Positions 20,041 to 29,427 of a stretch of DNA of 64,000 nucleotides are shown piece after piece. Position numbers and translations under genes: made by a program. Origin of the DNA: DATARH01 sp963847345 (lineage in GTDB: Bacteria > Pseudomonadota > Alphaproteobacteria > ATCC43930 > CGMCC-115725); contig CAWJZU010000022.1 of the NCBI GenBank assembly GCA_963847345.1, forward strand, positions 372,001 through 436,000, written 5' to 3'. A model generated the notes under the pieces. That model was not told where the DNA came from. It ran no database searches and worked only from the letters and a program-made list of their open reading frames with translations. Position 1 is the stretch's first letter. Every line of letters starts with the position of its first letter.

Positions 20041-20246
20041 CCATACCAGATCGCGTCGCTGCCGCCCCACAAGGGCATTTAATCGCTATCCGCAACGCTA
20101 CTACAGAGTGCAGATCCAATAAGATGGGACCGCTTTCGCGATAGCGCCCGGCGGCCAGGGCGCACGGAGACAGGCCTGCAATCTTCTTTCAGCTCGAAGA
20201 AAACCAGCTGTTCAGGGGCAGCATTATTGAGCGAAGTTATACTGGA

Positions 20247-20630
20247 TCAGTAAGGCCAGCCCCACGGACCCCAATCCCACTCCTCCTGGTTCATGATCGC
20301 CGTCATCTGGGCTTCATTGGCGAGTTGCTTCTGAAAGATCTCTTGCTTGTAGACGTCCCAGTTCTGTTGGTTACCGAAATAAACGCATTTGCAATTGAGC
20401 GGGTCGGCATAAAGGTAAACCGGATTGCCGTTCCTGACCTTCATGACAAATTTATTCGGTGGAAGCCGCTGCATAGCCGCCAGCCGGTGCGGCGAGTCCG
20501 CCGGTCTGACCTGGAACCCGGCAGCTGCTAGCAGGTCTTCCTTCTGCGCCGCCTGCTGTCGCGGGCTTTCGCACGCAAAAAGGCCAGCGGAAACAGTGGC
20601 TACTACGCAAAAGACTGCGAAATTTTTCAC
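20247..20630 (-). CDS. Small lipoprotein of unknown function with Trp-rich C-terminus
   Basis: A 127-residue protein with a type II signal peptide and lipobox (SAGLFAC, Cys at about residue 20), so it is predicted to be a periplasmic or outer-membrane lipoprotein. The middle has KFVMKVRNGNPVYLYADPLNCKCVYFGN with a Cys-x-Cys pair, and the extreme end is an unusual run, EEWDWGPWGWPY. I do not recognise a family. It stands alone between the cyclase gene and the carbamoyltransferase, with 206 bases of non-coding DNA behind it and 171 in front that show nothing I can name. Confidence 0.7.
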   Translation of the reverse strand: MKNFAVFCVVATVSAGLFACESPRQQAAQKEDLLAAAGFQVRPADSPHRLAAMQRLPPNKFVMKVRNGNPVYLYADPLNCKCVYFGNQQNWDVYKQEIFQKQLANEAQMTAIMNQEEWDWGPWGWPY

Positions 20631-20801
20631 TACACCCCCTTTAGCTCAGCGCTACACGTCTGTATTCCATAGCCGACATCCCCAGATCGCGGAGGCTTTG
20701 ACGGCAATGTTCCGCTCAATCGGCCCGAGCGGCAACGAAATTCGGGTTAGCGGCTGCCTTCAAAGAGGCTCAAATCCCCTCGTCATCCGGCGAATGCGGG
20801 T

Positions 20802-22541
20802 TCAGGTCTCACGTGAGACGATAGTGTCGCCGATCACCAGCATGTCCATCCTGGTGCGCAGAAAACAGTCGAGCGCCTCGTCTGGGCGGCAGACGATAGG
20901 TTCGTTCTCGTTAAACGATGTGTTGAGAACGAGCGGTATTCCGGTCAGATCGCGAAACATCTCGATCAATCGATAATAGCGCGGGTTTGTGTGGCGATAG
21001 ACGGTCTGTAGGCGGCCGGACCCGTCAATATGAGTAACCGCCGGAATTTGCGATCGTTTTTTGTCGCGGACCTGAAACACCTGTGCCATGAAAGGGACCG
21101 CGTCGTCCTCCTCGAACCATTCGGCGACCGCGTCGTCGAGGACCGATGGGGCAAACGGCCGGAAACTTTCGCGGCGCTTGATCTTGGCGTTCAATAAATC
21201 CCTGATGTCGCCGCGGCGCGGATCGCACAGGATCGAGCGGTTGCCGAGCGCGCGCGGCCCCCACTCCATCCGCCCCTGAAACCAGCCGACGACATTGCCG
21301 TCCGCGACAGCCGTCGCGGCACGCCGGCAGAGTTCGGCATCATCGGCGACCCGGTCGACAACGCAGCCGCACGTGTCCTCGCGTCGTGCTTCGATGAGCC
21401 GTGCGATTTCCGAGTTGTCGTATGCCGGCCCCCAATAGGCATGGTCCATCACAAAAGAGCGGGCGCCGCCGAATTTGTGCCATACCGTGTACGCCGCGCC
21501 GATCGCGCCGCCGGCATCTCCTGCGGCGGCCTGCACGTAAACGCGTCGAAACGGTGTCATCAGGCGGATCTTGCCGTTCGCGACCGAATTCATCGCGCAG
21601 CCGCCGGCCAGCGCGATATCGGTCAATTTGTAGCGTTCCTGCAAGGCGCCGATCAGGTTTAAGAACGCTTCTTCATACATTGCCTGCACCGACCGTGCGA
21701 TATCGCGATGCCGCCCTTCAATCGGGTCCTCCGCTCGGCGGCGTGGCCCCACCAATTCTTCCAATGCTGGTGAAAACAGGTCGCTGGTCGACGGCGCCGT
21801 GTCTTCCCACTGATACGACGCTTCCTCGACATGATGGCGAAAATAGCGCAGATCGAGCTCGAACAATCCATCCGGTTTCAGGCATATGAGCCGGCGCAGA
21901 GATTCGAGATAAACCGGGCTTCCATATGGCGCCAGGCCCATCACCTTGTACTCATCGCCGTAGTGCGGGAACCCGAGATAACGGGTCATGGCCTCGTAAA
22001 AAATCCCGAGCGAATGCGGAAAAAGAATTCTTCCGTCGAGCTTAATCTCGGTCCCGCTACCGACGCCCCAGGCCGCGCTGGCGAAATCGCCAAATCCGTC
22101 AAGTGAAACGACGACCGCTTTGGCGAACGGAGAAACGTGAAACGCGGAAGACAAATGTGCGGCATGATGCTCGATATGATGAAATGCCGCTCGCAGCCTG
22201 CTGCCCGGAAAGAAGGCAGCGAGCCGGTCGGGAAGCTGTTGGCGAGCACGCCGGTTCCTTATTCGTTCGATTACCAGCCTGGGGTTGGGACGCGCCGAAA
22301 CCAGGTAGGCCAGCTTCCGCGACAGCTGTGCGGCGCTGTTCTGATTAATCGCGACGTGGTCGACATCACCGAGACTCAGACCGCATTCCCGCAAACAATA
22401 CGCGATCGCTTGCGACGGAAAACCGGCCCAATGCTTGACCCGGCGAAACCGCTCTTCCTCCGCCGCCGCGACGAGCTTGCCGTCGCGCACGATGCAGGCC
22501 GCGCTGTCGGCGTGGAATGCATTCAGCCCGAGAATGATCAT
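20802..22541 (-). CDS. Carbamoyltransferase (NodU/CmcH/TobZ family)
   Basis: A 579-residue two-domain enzyme. The N-terminal Kae1-like domain begins MIILGLNAFHADSAACIV and has the metal-ligand histidines in EHHAAHLSSAF. The C-terminal YrdC-like domain has GRMEWGPRALGNRSIL and VLNTSFNENEPIV. The family uses carbamoyl phosphate and ATP to O-carbamoylate sugars or antibiotics. As the last gene of the polysaccharide operon, it probably decorates a sugar hydroxyl of the glycan or its precursor. It overlaps the next upstream gene (GT2) by four bases. Confidence 0.92.
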   Translation of the reverse strand: MIILGLNAFHADSAACIVRDGKLVAAAEEERFRRVKHWAGFPSQAIAYCLRECGLSLGDVDHVAINQNSAAQLSRKLAYLVSARPNPRLVIERIRNRRARQQLPDRLAAFFPGSRLRAAFHHIEHHAAHLSSAFHVSPFAKAVVVSLDGFGDFASAAWGVGSGTEIKLDGRILFPHSLGIFYEAMTRYLGFPHYGDEYKVMGLAPYGSPVYLESLRRLICLKPDGLFELDLRYFRHHVEEASYQWEDTAPSTSDLFSPALEELVGPRRRAEDPIEGRHRDIARSVQAMYEEAFLNLIGALQERYKLTDIALAGGCAMNSVANGKIRLMTPFRRVYVQAAAGDAGGAIGAAYTVWHKFGGARSFVMDHAYWGPAYDNSEIARLIEARREDTCGCVVDRVADDAELCRRAATAVADGNVVGWFQGRMEWGPRALGNRSILCDPRRGDIRDLLNAKIKRRESFRPFAPSVLDDAVAEWFEEDDAVPFMAQVFQVRDKKRSQIPAVTHIDGSGRLQTVYRHTNPRYYRLIEMFRDLTGIPLVLNTSFNENEPIVCRPDEALDCFLRTRMDMLVIGDTIVSRET

Positions 22542-23425
22542 CGGCCCCCTGCCCTGCTCGCGCTTCGAGCCGCCTCCTCATCGCGGGGATCGCTGTCGCT
22601 CTGGCGTAAGCCCGAGCCACTTACGGGCGCATCGGCGGGCTCACGTGCGCGCCGGTTTCGGCGATCGATGATTTCGAGGGCCAGCAATGTCTCGGCGAAC
22701 AGCCTCTGCAGCGCGTAATTCCAACCGGGCCAGCCGTCGAGGATACAGCCTTTGACAAAGAGCACGTAAAGCAGCACGGCAAGCGGCGCCGGCCAAGCCA
22801 TCAGCCGGATGCGATCCGCTCGCGTCAGCGGCCGCCCGGTATCATCGAGGAGATACTCGGCTTCATCGGCGGCATAATGCAGCTGCGAGGCCAGCCAACG
22901 CGACAGTGGCTTTCGGTCGTCGTGGTAAATGAGGCCGTGCAACGGCCGGACATCGCCATCAACGCAAACCCTGTGTGCATGCCCTTCCTGGCGATAGAAG
23001 CCGCGATCCGTCCGATAGAGCACGGTTCTCGGCGGGTACAATGTGCCGCGCAGCGCACGGCCGTGAATGCGATAGACGAACCCGGCGCGATAACCGGCGG
23101 TGGTCTCGGGCGGAACGAGCCGCTGTAACTCGTCCACCAATGCCTCGCTCAGTTCGTAATCGGCATCAAGCGACAAAACCCACTGGCTCTCGACCTGCCC
23201 CAGACCAAAATTGCATTGCCCGGCGAAATCGACGAATTCATGCAGGAATACCGTAACCCGCGGATCGCGGCGAAGAATATCGAGCGTACCGTCGGTACTG
23301 CCGCTATCGACGACGACGATGCGCCTTGCCCAGGCTAGCGGGGCGAGTGCGCGCTCGATATTGGGCAGCTCATTATAGGTGAGGAACAGCGGCGTGATTT
23401 GATCGAGCATCGAGGCGTCGGTCAA
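22538..23425 (-). CDS. Glycosyltransferase family 2 (WaaE/KdtX-like)
   Basis: A 295-residue GT-A enzyme beginning ITPLFLTYNELPNIERAL, with nucleotide-sugar motif VVVDSGSTDGT and metal-binding LSLDADYEL. The distal part resembles the WaaE/LgtF group of lipopolysaccharide beta-1,4-glucosyltransferase-like proteins, but the sugar is not predictable. The TTG start at 23425 is inferred from the TTGA overlap with the upstream gene; an ATG five codons later is an alternative. It lies between the carbamoyltransferase and a GT4 gene in the operon. Confidence 0.87.
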   Translation of the reverse strand: MTDASMLDQITPLFLTYNELPNIERALAPLAWARRIVVVDSGSTDGTLDILRRDPRVTVFLHEFVDFAGQCNFGLGQVESQWVLSLDADYELSEALVDELQRLVPPETTAGYRAGFVYRIHGRALRGTLYPPRTVLYRTDRGFYRQEGHAHRVCVDGDVRPLHGLIYHDDRKPLSRWLASQLHYAADEAEYLLDDTGRPLTRADRIRLMAWPAPLAVLLYVLFVKGCILDGWPGWNYALQRLFAETLLALEIIDRRNRRAREPADAPVSGSGLRQSDSDPRDEEAARSASRAGGR

Positions 23426-24621
23426 TTTAGCCGGACGCTAGCCGGCTGCTCGGTGCGTCCGACCAGCCACGAGTACAGCTCGGCCATATCGTGCACGACG
23501 CGATCCCACGAGAAATCGCGCGCCATCCATGCCCTGCCTTTGACGCCCATTTCGCGCAACACCCGGCGCGGCATCGCCGTCGCGGACGCCAGCGCCGCGG
23601 CCAACGCCACCGGCGCCGGTTCGACCCACCAGCCGCAGCCTTCATTCTCGACCCGGCTCCACGGCGTGCCGGTCGTCGCGATCACGGGCGTGCCGGCGGC
23701 GAGAGCCTCCGCAACTGTCAGGCCGAAATTCTCGTTCAAACTCGGCAGCACGAAGAGATCGGCGGCCCGGTAGGCATCCCATTTCGCGGGACCATAAACC
23801 GGTTCGTCGAACGAGACGCGGCCGAGGCCGAGGGTGTGGGCTGTCCTGCGCAGTTCGCCGATGTAGCGCTGTTCGCCGGGTCCGACCAGCGCGAGCCGCC
23901 AATCGGGACAGGCCGGCTCGACCTTGGCCCAGGCTTGCAACAGCATCTCGAGCCCCTTCTTTGGGTGCATGCGGCCAAGCGAGAGCACAATCCGCTCACG
24001 CGCGGCAACGCCGAGCCCATTTGGAACCGGGTCCGGTATATCGATCCCGTTCGGGATGACCGCGATCGGATGAGGCAGTCCGAACGCCCGCAGCTCGGCG
24101 TATTCCTGGCCGCTCGTGGCTTGGATGCAGGCCGCTCGGCGCATGACGGGACCCTGAAGCAGCTTCCAGAAAACCTGCTTTTTTGTCCGGGAGAATGCCA
24201 GCGCCGGCGGGCCCAACATGCCACGCGGCGATACGACGAATGGCTTGCCGGCGGCGGCGGCGGCCCACCCAGCCTGCAGGTTCGGCAGCAGCCACAACCC
24301 ATGGTCGTGCACCACATCGGCGACCGCGACGGCGTCTTTCAGAGCGGCGGAAAATCCCGCCGACACGCGCGCCGCACGGAGGCCGGGAACGCCGGCCAAG
24401 TCCTGCGCAAAGCGCCGGTCCGGATAACCCCTCTGCGACGCGTCGCAGGGAGGGTCGCGCCCGGCCGCAACCGACAGCAGGACCGGCTCGCCCCCCGCCG
24501 CGGCGAGTGCTTCACAGAGCCTCGGCACACTGTAGGAGGGTCCGCCGTGCGCCGGATCGAGCCCGGCAATCACATGAACAGAGCGCAGCGGCCGGCCGGG
24601 GTCTTGCATGATTTTCTGCAT
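23422..24621 (-). CDS. Glycosyltransferase family 4
   Basis: A 399-residue GT-B retaining glycosyltransferase. The N-terminal acceptor half has HVIAGLDPAHGGPSYSVPRL and a DVVHDHGLW segment. The donor half has GRMHPKKGLEMLLQAW and the family signature ENFGLTVAEALAAGTPVIAT (the E-x7-E donor site). It is cytoplasmic or membrane-associated and adds one sugar of the repeat unit. ATG at 24621; 15 bases separate it from the polymerase gene. Confidence 0.88.
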   Translation of the reverse strand: MQKIMQDPGRPLRSVHVIAGLDPAHGGPSYSVPRLCEALAAAGGEPVLLSVAAGRDPPCDASQRGYPDRRFAQDLAGVPGLRAARVSAGFSAALKDAVAVADVVHDHGLWLLPNLQAGWAAAAAGKPFVVSPRGMLGPPALAFSRTKKQVFWKLLQGPVMRRAACIQATSGQEYAELRAFGLPHPIAVIPNGIDIPDPVPNGLGVAARERIVLSLGRMHPKKGLEMLLQAWAKVEPACPDWRLALVGPGEQRYIGELRRTAHTLGLGRVSFDEPVYGPAKWDAYRAADLFVLPSLNENFGLTVAEALAAGTPVIATTGTPWSRVENEGCGWWVEPAPVALAAALASATAMPRRVLREMGVKGRAWMARDFSWDRVVHDMAELYSWLVGRTEQPASVRLN

Positions 24622-24636
24622 CGGCCCCGTTTTCTC

Positions 24637-25965
24637 TCAGGGTCCGGTGACCTGCGGCTCAGGCGACGTCCGGCGGGGCGGCGCGGCACGCCCGAGGATG
24701 CCGGAATAAATAAGCACGACCGCCCCGAGAGTGGCTCCGGCGAGCGCCACCGCGATTTCGAGCAGATTCCCGCCCGGCTGAAGCAGACTGAGACCCGGCA
24801 TCGCACGCAGCAGCACGCCTGCCAAATCGCCGGCGGCGAACGCGCGCATGAGACCGATATCGAGCCACATCAGCAGAAGACCCAGTCCGGCGAACCCCAC
24901 CAGAACACCCGGAATCCCGAAGTTTACATAAAATTCCAGGACTTGCCCGGCGCCGACGCTTGTCCCTTCCTCAAACGGGATTCCGGTATACTCGGTGACC
25001 AGCGTACCGCCGCCGCCCACCGCCGGCTTGTCGGGCCAGAAAACACGCGGAACAAATCCCCATAGCGGGACCGTACCGCCGTAAGCGAAATCGTAGAACC
25101 CAGCCTGGTGTTCGGCGACCGCCGCGCCGACCAATGTGTTCTGGTTGAGCCGGTCGTCGAGCGCGGCAAGGTGCGCGTCCGATGACAGGTCCAGCAGGCG
25201 GAAATCCGTAACAATCCGCGAAACCTGTTCAATTCGATCAAAGACGCCGGCCTGCTCGTACCAGACGACATCCCGGATTGCCTCGCGCTGGCCCATATAG
25301 GTCACGAACAGCGAAAGCCCGAGATAGACCAGCAACGGCGAGGCCAGGTAGATCCACAGGCGACGGCGCGCGACGACGTAACAGAAGGCAAGGATGACGA
25401 GAACCCAATGAATGCCGTGGGCGAGGAATCCCTCGGCGACGAGCGACGTCAGCGGCAGCAGCGGGAGAAGTCCGAGAGCGAGGAGCGTGCGGCGTGCGTC
25501 GGCGGGTGAACCGGTCTGATACAGCAGCATCCAGAACCCCAGGATCACCAGGTTCTGAAGCGACGACACGATAGCGGTTGCAGACGCCAGCCGGCCGAAC
25601 ACAAAAGACAGCAGCAGGTAAGAGCCGGCACCGATCGCCAGCGCGCGCCAACCCGCGCGGTCGAACCCGGGTTCGGGAGACTGAGGCACGCCGTCGGGTG
25701 GCGCCCGGTCGAGCATACGGGCAGCCGCGGCGCCGCCAACGAACGCTGCCATACCGGCCAGCGTCACTTCGAAGCCCAGGCTCGTCTCGGCGACTTCGTA
25801 AAGTGCCGGGTCGGCGCCGAGAAAGGCGAGGATTCCGGGCACGTGGATCAGCGACAGAGCAAGGAAATAGGCCAGCGTGAGCGCTCCGCCGCGGCCCGGA
25901 GGTCCGATCGCAAGCCCCAGCAGAGCGACCAGAAGCCCGATCCAAAGGATCAAAAGATCGGTCAA
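24637..25965 (-). CDS. Wzy-like polysaccharide polymerase
   Basis: A 442-residue inner-membrane protein with about 10-12 hydrophobic segments and one long loop containing VPLWGFVPRVFWPDKPAVGGG, a pattern shared by O-antigen/oligosaccharide repeat-unit polymerases (the PRxxWPxKP element). Low sequence conservation is normal for these enzymes, so the call rests on topology, that element and context. The inferred start is TTG at 25965 one base after the upstream gene's stop; a later start is possible. Its presence in the same operon as a Wzm/Wzt exporter is unusual. Confidence 0.8.
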   Translation of the reverse strand: MTDLLILWIGLLVALLGLAIGPPGRGGALTLAYFLALSLIHVPGILAFLGADPALYEVAETSLGFEVTLAGMAAFVGGAAAARMLDRAPPDGVPQSPEPGFDRAGWRALAIGAGSYLLLSFVFGRLASATAIVSSLQNLVILGFWMLLYQTGSPADARRTLLALGLLPLLPLTSLVAEGFLAHGIHWVLVILAFCYVVARRRLWIYLASPLLVYLGLSLFVTYMGQREAIRDVVWYEQAGVFDRIEQVSRIVTDFRLLDLSSDAHLAALDDRLNQNTLVGAAVAEHQAGFYDFAYGGTVPLWGFVPRVFWPDKPAVGGGGTLVTEYTGIPFEEGTSVGAGQVLEFYVNFGIPGVLVGFAGLGLLLMWLDIGLMRAFAAGDLAGVLLRAMPGLSLLQPGGNLLEIAVALAGATLGAVVLIYSGILGRAAPPRRTSPEPQVTGP

Positions 25966-25966
25966 T

Positions 25967-27127
25967 TCATTGCGCCGGTTTTATGCGACGCAGTTCGGCG
26001 TCGTACCGGCGGGCGTACGCGGCCCAGCTCAGCCTCTGCCGCTCGTCATCGCCGAGCCGCGGGAGTGCGCCGCCGCCGCGCAGCCGGTCCCGCCAGCCGC
26101 GAATAGCCTCTGCCAGCGCCAGCGCGTCACCTGCCGGCACGACCGAAATGCGTGAGGCGAAACCCGGCATCTCGGCCAGATCGCCGCCGCCGGTGTAATC
26201 CGTGCAGACAGCCGGCAACCCGCTCGCCAATGCCTGCGACAGGACCATGCCGAACCCGTCCTGTCGCGATGCCAGCACGAACAGATCGGCCTCGGCGTAA
26301 AAATGCTTCAACGCTGGCTGGGCGACCGGATCGCAATGCGCGAAGCGCTCGGGAAAATTTGGAAAAGGCAAATCCCCGATCGCGCCGACATGCGTCAGTC
26401 GCACGCCGTCGATGTTGCGTAGCGCGGTCTCCAGCAAGTCGCATCCCTTCTGCAGAGACCATGTTCCAACGTAGAGAAGCGCGATTGCCTCACCGATCGC
26501 CTTCGAGCCTCTCGCCGGAAACATCTCGAGGTCGACCCCGTAGGGGTTGCGAAACAGTTTGAACCGCAAATCAGGTATCGCCGCGAAACTTTCCTCGGCA
26601 TGAACCGATGGAACGACGATCCTGTCGGCCATCTGATACCCGGCGAGCTCACGCTGCACGGAAAGCGGGCTCGGCTGCTCGGCACCGTCGATTTCGGCAA
26701 GAATGCGCAGTTGCGACAGTATGTGCCGGCTGCCGCGCTCGATCCAGATTCTCGCGCCATAACGCCGTCGGGCGAAGCGCGCCGCCTCCAGGTAAATCCC
26801 GGACATGCAGATGAATACATCGCAGCGGCGCAATCGCAGGATCGTGGCATAGTTCAGGACCGCGTACATAATCCGCTCGCGCGGTCGCGGCAAAAATCCG
26901 GGGGCGAGACGCTGCCATGCAAGAACCGGCATGGCGAACGGCACTAGTGATACAACGCATTCTGCGGGAAGCGCGAAAGAGCGGGCGCGCGCCTTGGGCA
27001 CATAGGAGTAGAACCTGACGCGGTGCCCGAGACCATGCAGTTCGCGCGCGAGATCGAGCACATGGAAGCGACCGGCAGCTGCTATCGCGATCCTTAGCCC
27101 TGTCGCCGGGGTACCGTGCCGACTCAC
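25967..27127 (-). CDS. Glycosyltransferase family 4-like
   Basis: A 386-residue GT-B enzyme. The N-terminal half has ARELHGLGHRVRFYSYVPK and a DVFICMSGIY segment; the donor half has LLYVGTWSLQKGCDLL and QDGFGMVLSQALASGLPAVC. The GTG start at 27127 follows from the GTGA overlap with the upstream gene; an in-frame extension to 27214 lies inside that gene and is not protein-like. It is part of the same overlapping glycosyltransferase block. Donor and acceptor unknown. Confidence 0.85.
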   Translation of the reverse strand: MSRHGTPATGLRIAIAAAGRFHVLDLARELHGLGHRVRFYSYVPKARARSFALPAECVVSLVPFAMPVLAWQRLAPGFLPRPRERIMYAVLNYATILRLRRCDVFICMSGIYLEAARFARRRYGARIWIERGSRHILSQLRILAEIDGAEQPSPLSVQRELAGYQMADRIVVPSVHAEESFAAIPDLRFKLFRNPYGVDLEMFPARGSKAIGEAIALLYVGTWSLQKGCDLLETALRNIDGVRLTHVGAIGDLPFPNFPERFAHCDPVAQPALKHFYAEADLFVLASRQDGFGMVLSQALASGLPAVCTDYTGGGDLAEMPGFASRISVVPAGDALALAEAIRGWRDRLRGGGALPRLGDDERQRLSWAAYARRYDAELRRIKPAQ

Positions 27128-28188
27128 GCCGCGGTTCCGGGATCGGCTAGATTCGCTACCGCCAGCATCGCGTTCAGCCGGTCGCGATAGGTGTGCGCGC
27201 CAGCAACGATGCATTGTCGAGCCGCCGCCGACAAGCGGGCGCGTTCAGCTTCATCGGCGAGCAACGCACGGGCCCTGATCATGGCATCCTCGGGAGTTCG
27301 GAAATAGGCGACCGCCTGTCCGTCCGCCCCGAATATTTGCCGGTGCTCCGCGGTGTCTTCGGCCAGCATAACGCCGCCCAGCGCCGCGATCTCGAAGCTG
27401 CGCATGACATGCCCGTCCCGGTTGGCGCGCCGCACGAGGCAGAGGTTGATCCGGGACGAAACCGTAAGTCGCGCCACCGTCTCCGGCGGCTGCCGGCCCA
27501 GCGCATAGGGCCGGGTCGCCGGACAGCGCCGCCAATAGCCGCCGACAAGCGCGACCGAAAGGCGCGACTTCAGGAATTGAGTGATAAATGAGATGCGGTC
27601 GTCATCGGCGCCGCCGACAAACAACACGTCGTAGCTCGGCGTGGCACACGGTTCCGGCGGTGCTGGGAAAAGCTCGTCGTCATAGCCGAACGGCAGACAC
27701 CGCACATCGGAAACGCCGATGTTCCGAAAGCAGTCGAGATTCGCCGCCCGGGTCGTGAACACGGCATCGTATTCCGGCAGCGCCCGCAAATGCCAAGACG
27801 CCTGCATCGCCTTGTTCCACGGATCATCGGTCGAGTAGTTGAAGCAGGTGACACCCATTGCGCGCAGCCGCCGCAGCGCCGAGCCGGTCAGCGGCGCCGC
27901 CCCGGTGGCGATCAATAGCTTAGGCTGCGCCTCGGCGCAGCCTGCCACCACTTCGGCCGAGAACGCGTCGAGACGCGCCGGTCTGTGACCGCCGAGATGC
28001 CACAAAGCCGTTCGCAGCAGCCGGTTTGCGCGCATCGCGCCCTCGGCATCGAACCGCGTCACGGTCATTTGCTGCCTCACCGCCGCGCGTTCGAGGCTCG
28101 CCCCGACATGCGTCCCGTCGAACGCCCCGACGATCGCCAGCCGCTTGGCGGCGTTCTCGGTCTCGACGGCATCCAGGGAGCCGGTCAC
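27124..28188 (-). CDS. CgeB-like glycosyltransferase
   Basis: A 354-residue protein with the CgeB/GT1-like arrangement: CFNYSTDDPWNKAM in the N-terminal half and the C-terminal MRSFEIAALGGVMLAEDTAEH element, which replaces the usual E-x7-E motif. CgeB-type proteins are found in spore and polysaccharide maturation loci and probably transfer sugars. The GTG start is fixed by a GTGA overlap with the upstream gene, and it overlaps the downstream gene the same way. Confidence 0.83.
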   Translation of the reverse strand: MTGSLDAVETENAAKRLAIVGAFDGTHVGASLERAAVRQQMTVTRFDAEGAMRANRLLRTALWHLGGHRPARLDAFSAEVVAGCAEAQPKLLIATGAAPLTGSALRRLRAMGVTCFNYSTDDPWNKAMQASWHLRALPEYDAVFTTRAANLDCFRNIGVSDVRCLPFGYDDELFPAPPEPCATPSYDVLFVGGADDDRISFITQFLKSRLSVALVGGYWRRCPATRPYALGRQPPETVARLTVSSRINLCLVRRANRDGHVMRSFEIAALGGVMLAEDTAEHRQIFGADGQAVAYFRTPEDAMIRARALLADEAERARLSAAARQCIVAGAHTYRDRLNAMLAVANLADPGTAA

Positions 28189-29420
28189 TGCGCCACCGCG
28201 CCCGGAATTTCACGCGATCGGCGCACAGGGACACCCACCGCGGCAAGCGCCGTGGACAGCCCGGCTTCGCACTCTGCATAGCCCCACCGCGCAATGATGT
28301 CGCGGCTCGCTTGCCCCATCCGTTCGCGCGGCGCGCCATGACCGAGCAGCGAACGCAGCGCATCGGCCAACGCCGTGATGTTGCCGGCCGGAAACACGCG
28401 CCCGTTGTGGCCGTCGCGGACCAGGTCGGGCACGCAGCCGATTTCCGAGGACGCGACAACCGGCAGACCGGCGCACATCGCCTCATTGATCGCCAACCCC
28501 CACGGCTCGTCTACCGAAGGCAGCACGAAGATATCGCAGGCGCCGTAATACCGCGGCAACGCGGACTGATTGACAAAGCCGGTGAAGCAAACATTCGTCA
28601 ACCCAAGGTCGTGCGCCATAGTGCGCAGCCGCGGCTTCATTTCGCCGGACCCGACCATCGCGATCTGAAAGGGCATTGCTCCCCGGTTCAGCAACGCGGC
28701 CGCGCGCAGCAGATCATCGGGGCGCTTTCTCGGTTGGAATTTGCCGGAATAGAGGACGATCGGGCGATCGTCGCCAACACCGAGACAGGCCCGCATCGCG
28801 CCGCGCTCGGCCGCCGAAAGGCGCGATGCCACCGTGAACCGCCGGTTATCGACGGCATAGGGCATCAGAAAAATGCGGTCTTTCTGCACGCCCATCGCGC
28901 GGTAGAATTCGTGGTTGGCGGACCCGATCGCCAGAACGGCATCGAAGCGACGATAGAACCCGCCGATCAGCGGCCCCCGCAACAACCGCTTCAGGCGGGA
29001 TCGCCGCAGCCCGAGATGCGTTTCGCAGCGCATCAGGACCGGGATGCGCGACGCCTTTGCCGCCGCGACGGCAAGCACCATAGCCGCCGGGGTGTGTCCG
29101 TGCACGACCAGCGCATCGAAACCGCCAGACCGGACTTCACGCCAAACAGGCGGCGCTACGACCGAAAAAAATCCGGCCGGATCGCCACGCCGTTCGGCGC
29201 CGCGAACGAACCGCGAATCGTAACCCTCGACTAGGTCGATATCCCACTGAACGCCGCGTCCGAACCCCCGATCGGCGCCGCCCCGCACCGAGTAATCGGA
29301 AAGATACAGCGCGGTTATGCTCGCTCCCCAATGCCGGTTCAGCTGCTGGTACAGTGGCGCGACATACTGAACCGGATGCGTGTGCACGAAACCTATCCTG
29401 ATCGGCGCTCCTTCCGCCAT
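28185..29420 (-). CDS. Glycosyltransferase family 4
   Basis: A 411-residue GT-B enzyme that begins IRIGFVHTHPVQYVAPLYQQL. The donor half has VLYSGKFQPRKRPDDLLRAA and the PSVDEPWGLAINEAMCAGLPVVAS signature region. ATG at 29420 is chosen because the upstream in-frame extension overlaps the preceding gene and is not protein-like. Seven bases separate it from the upstream glycosyltransferase. Specific linkage unknown. Confidence 0.88.
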   Translation of the reverse strand: MAEGAPIRIGFVHTHPVQYVAPLYQQLNRHWGASITALYLSDYSVRGGADRGFGRGVQWDIDLVEGYDSRFVRGAERRGDPAGFFSVVAPPVWREVRSGGFDALVVHGHTPAAMVLAVAAAKASRIPVLMRCETHLGLRRSRLKRLLRGPLIGGFYRRFDAVLAIGSANHEFYRAMGVQKDRIFLMPYAVDNRRFTVASRLSAAERGAMRACLGVGDDRPIVLYSGKFQPRKRPDDLLRAAALLNRGAMPFQIAMVGSGEMKPRLRTMAHDLGLTNVCFTGFVNQSALPRYYGACDIFVLPSVDEPWGLAINEAMCAGLPVVASSEIGCVPDLVRDGHNGRVFPAGNITALADALRSLLGHGAPRERMGQASRDIIARWGYAECEAGLSTALAAVGVPVRRSREIPGAVAQ

Positions 29421-29427
29421 GCCGGCG

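Noticed and set aside
20640..20800. tRNA-like elements (TTTAGCTCAGCG and GGCTCAAATCCCC)
   Set aside because: The pieces are too far apart, the T-stem has a mismatch and no acceptor stem or anticodon arm can be drawn.
25000..25100. Other ops-like words (GGCGGTACGC) within the polymerase gene
   Set aside because: They differ from the ops core at two conserved positions and are inside a coding region; treated as chance.
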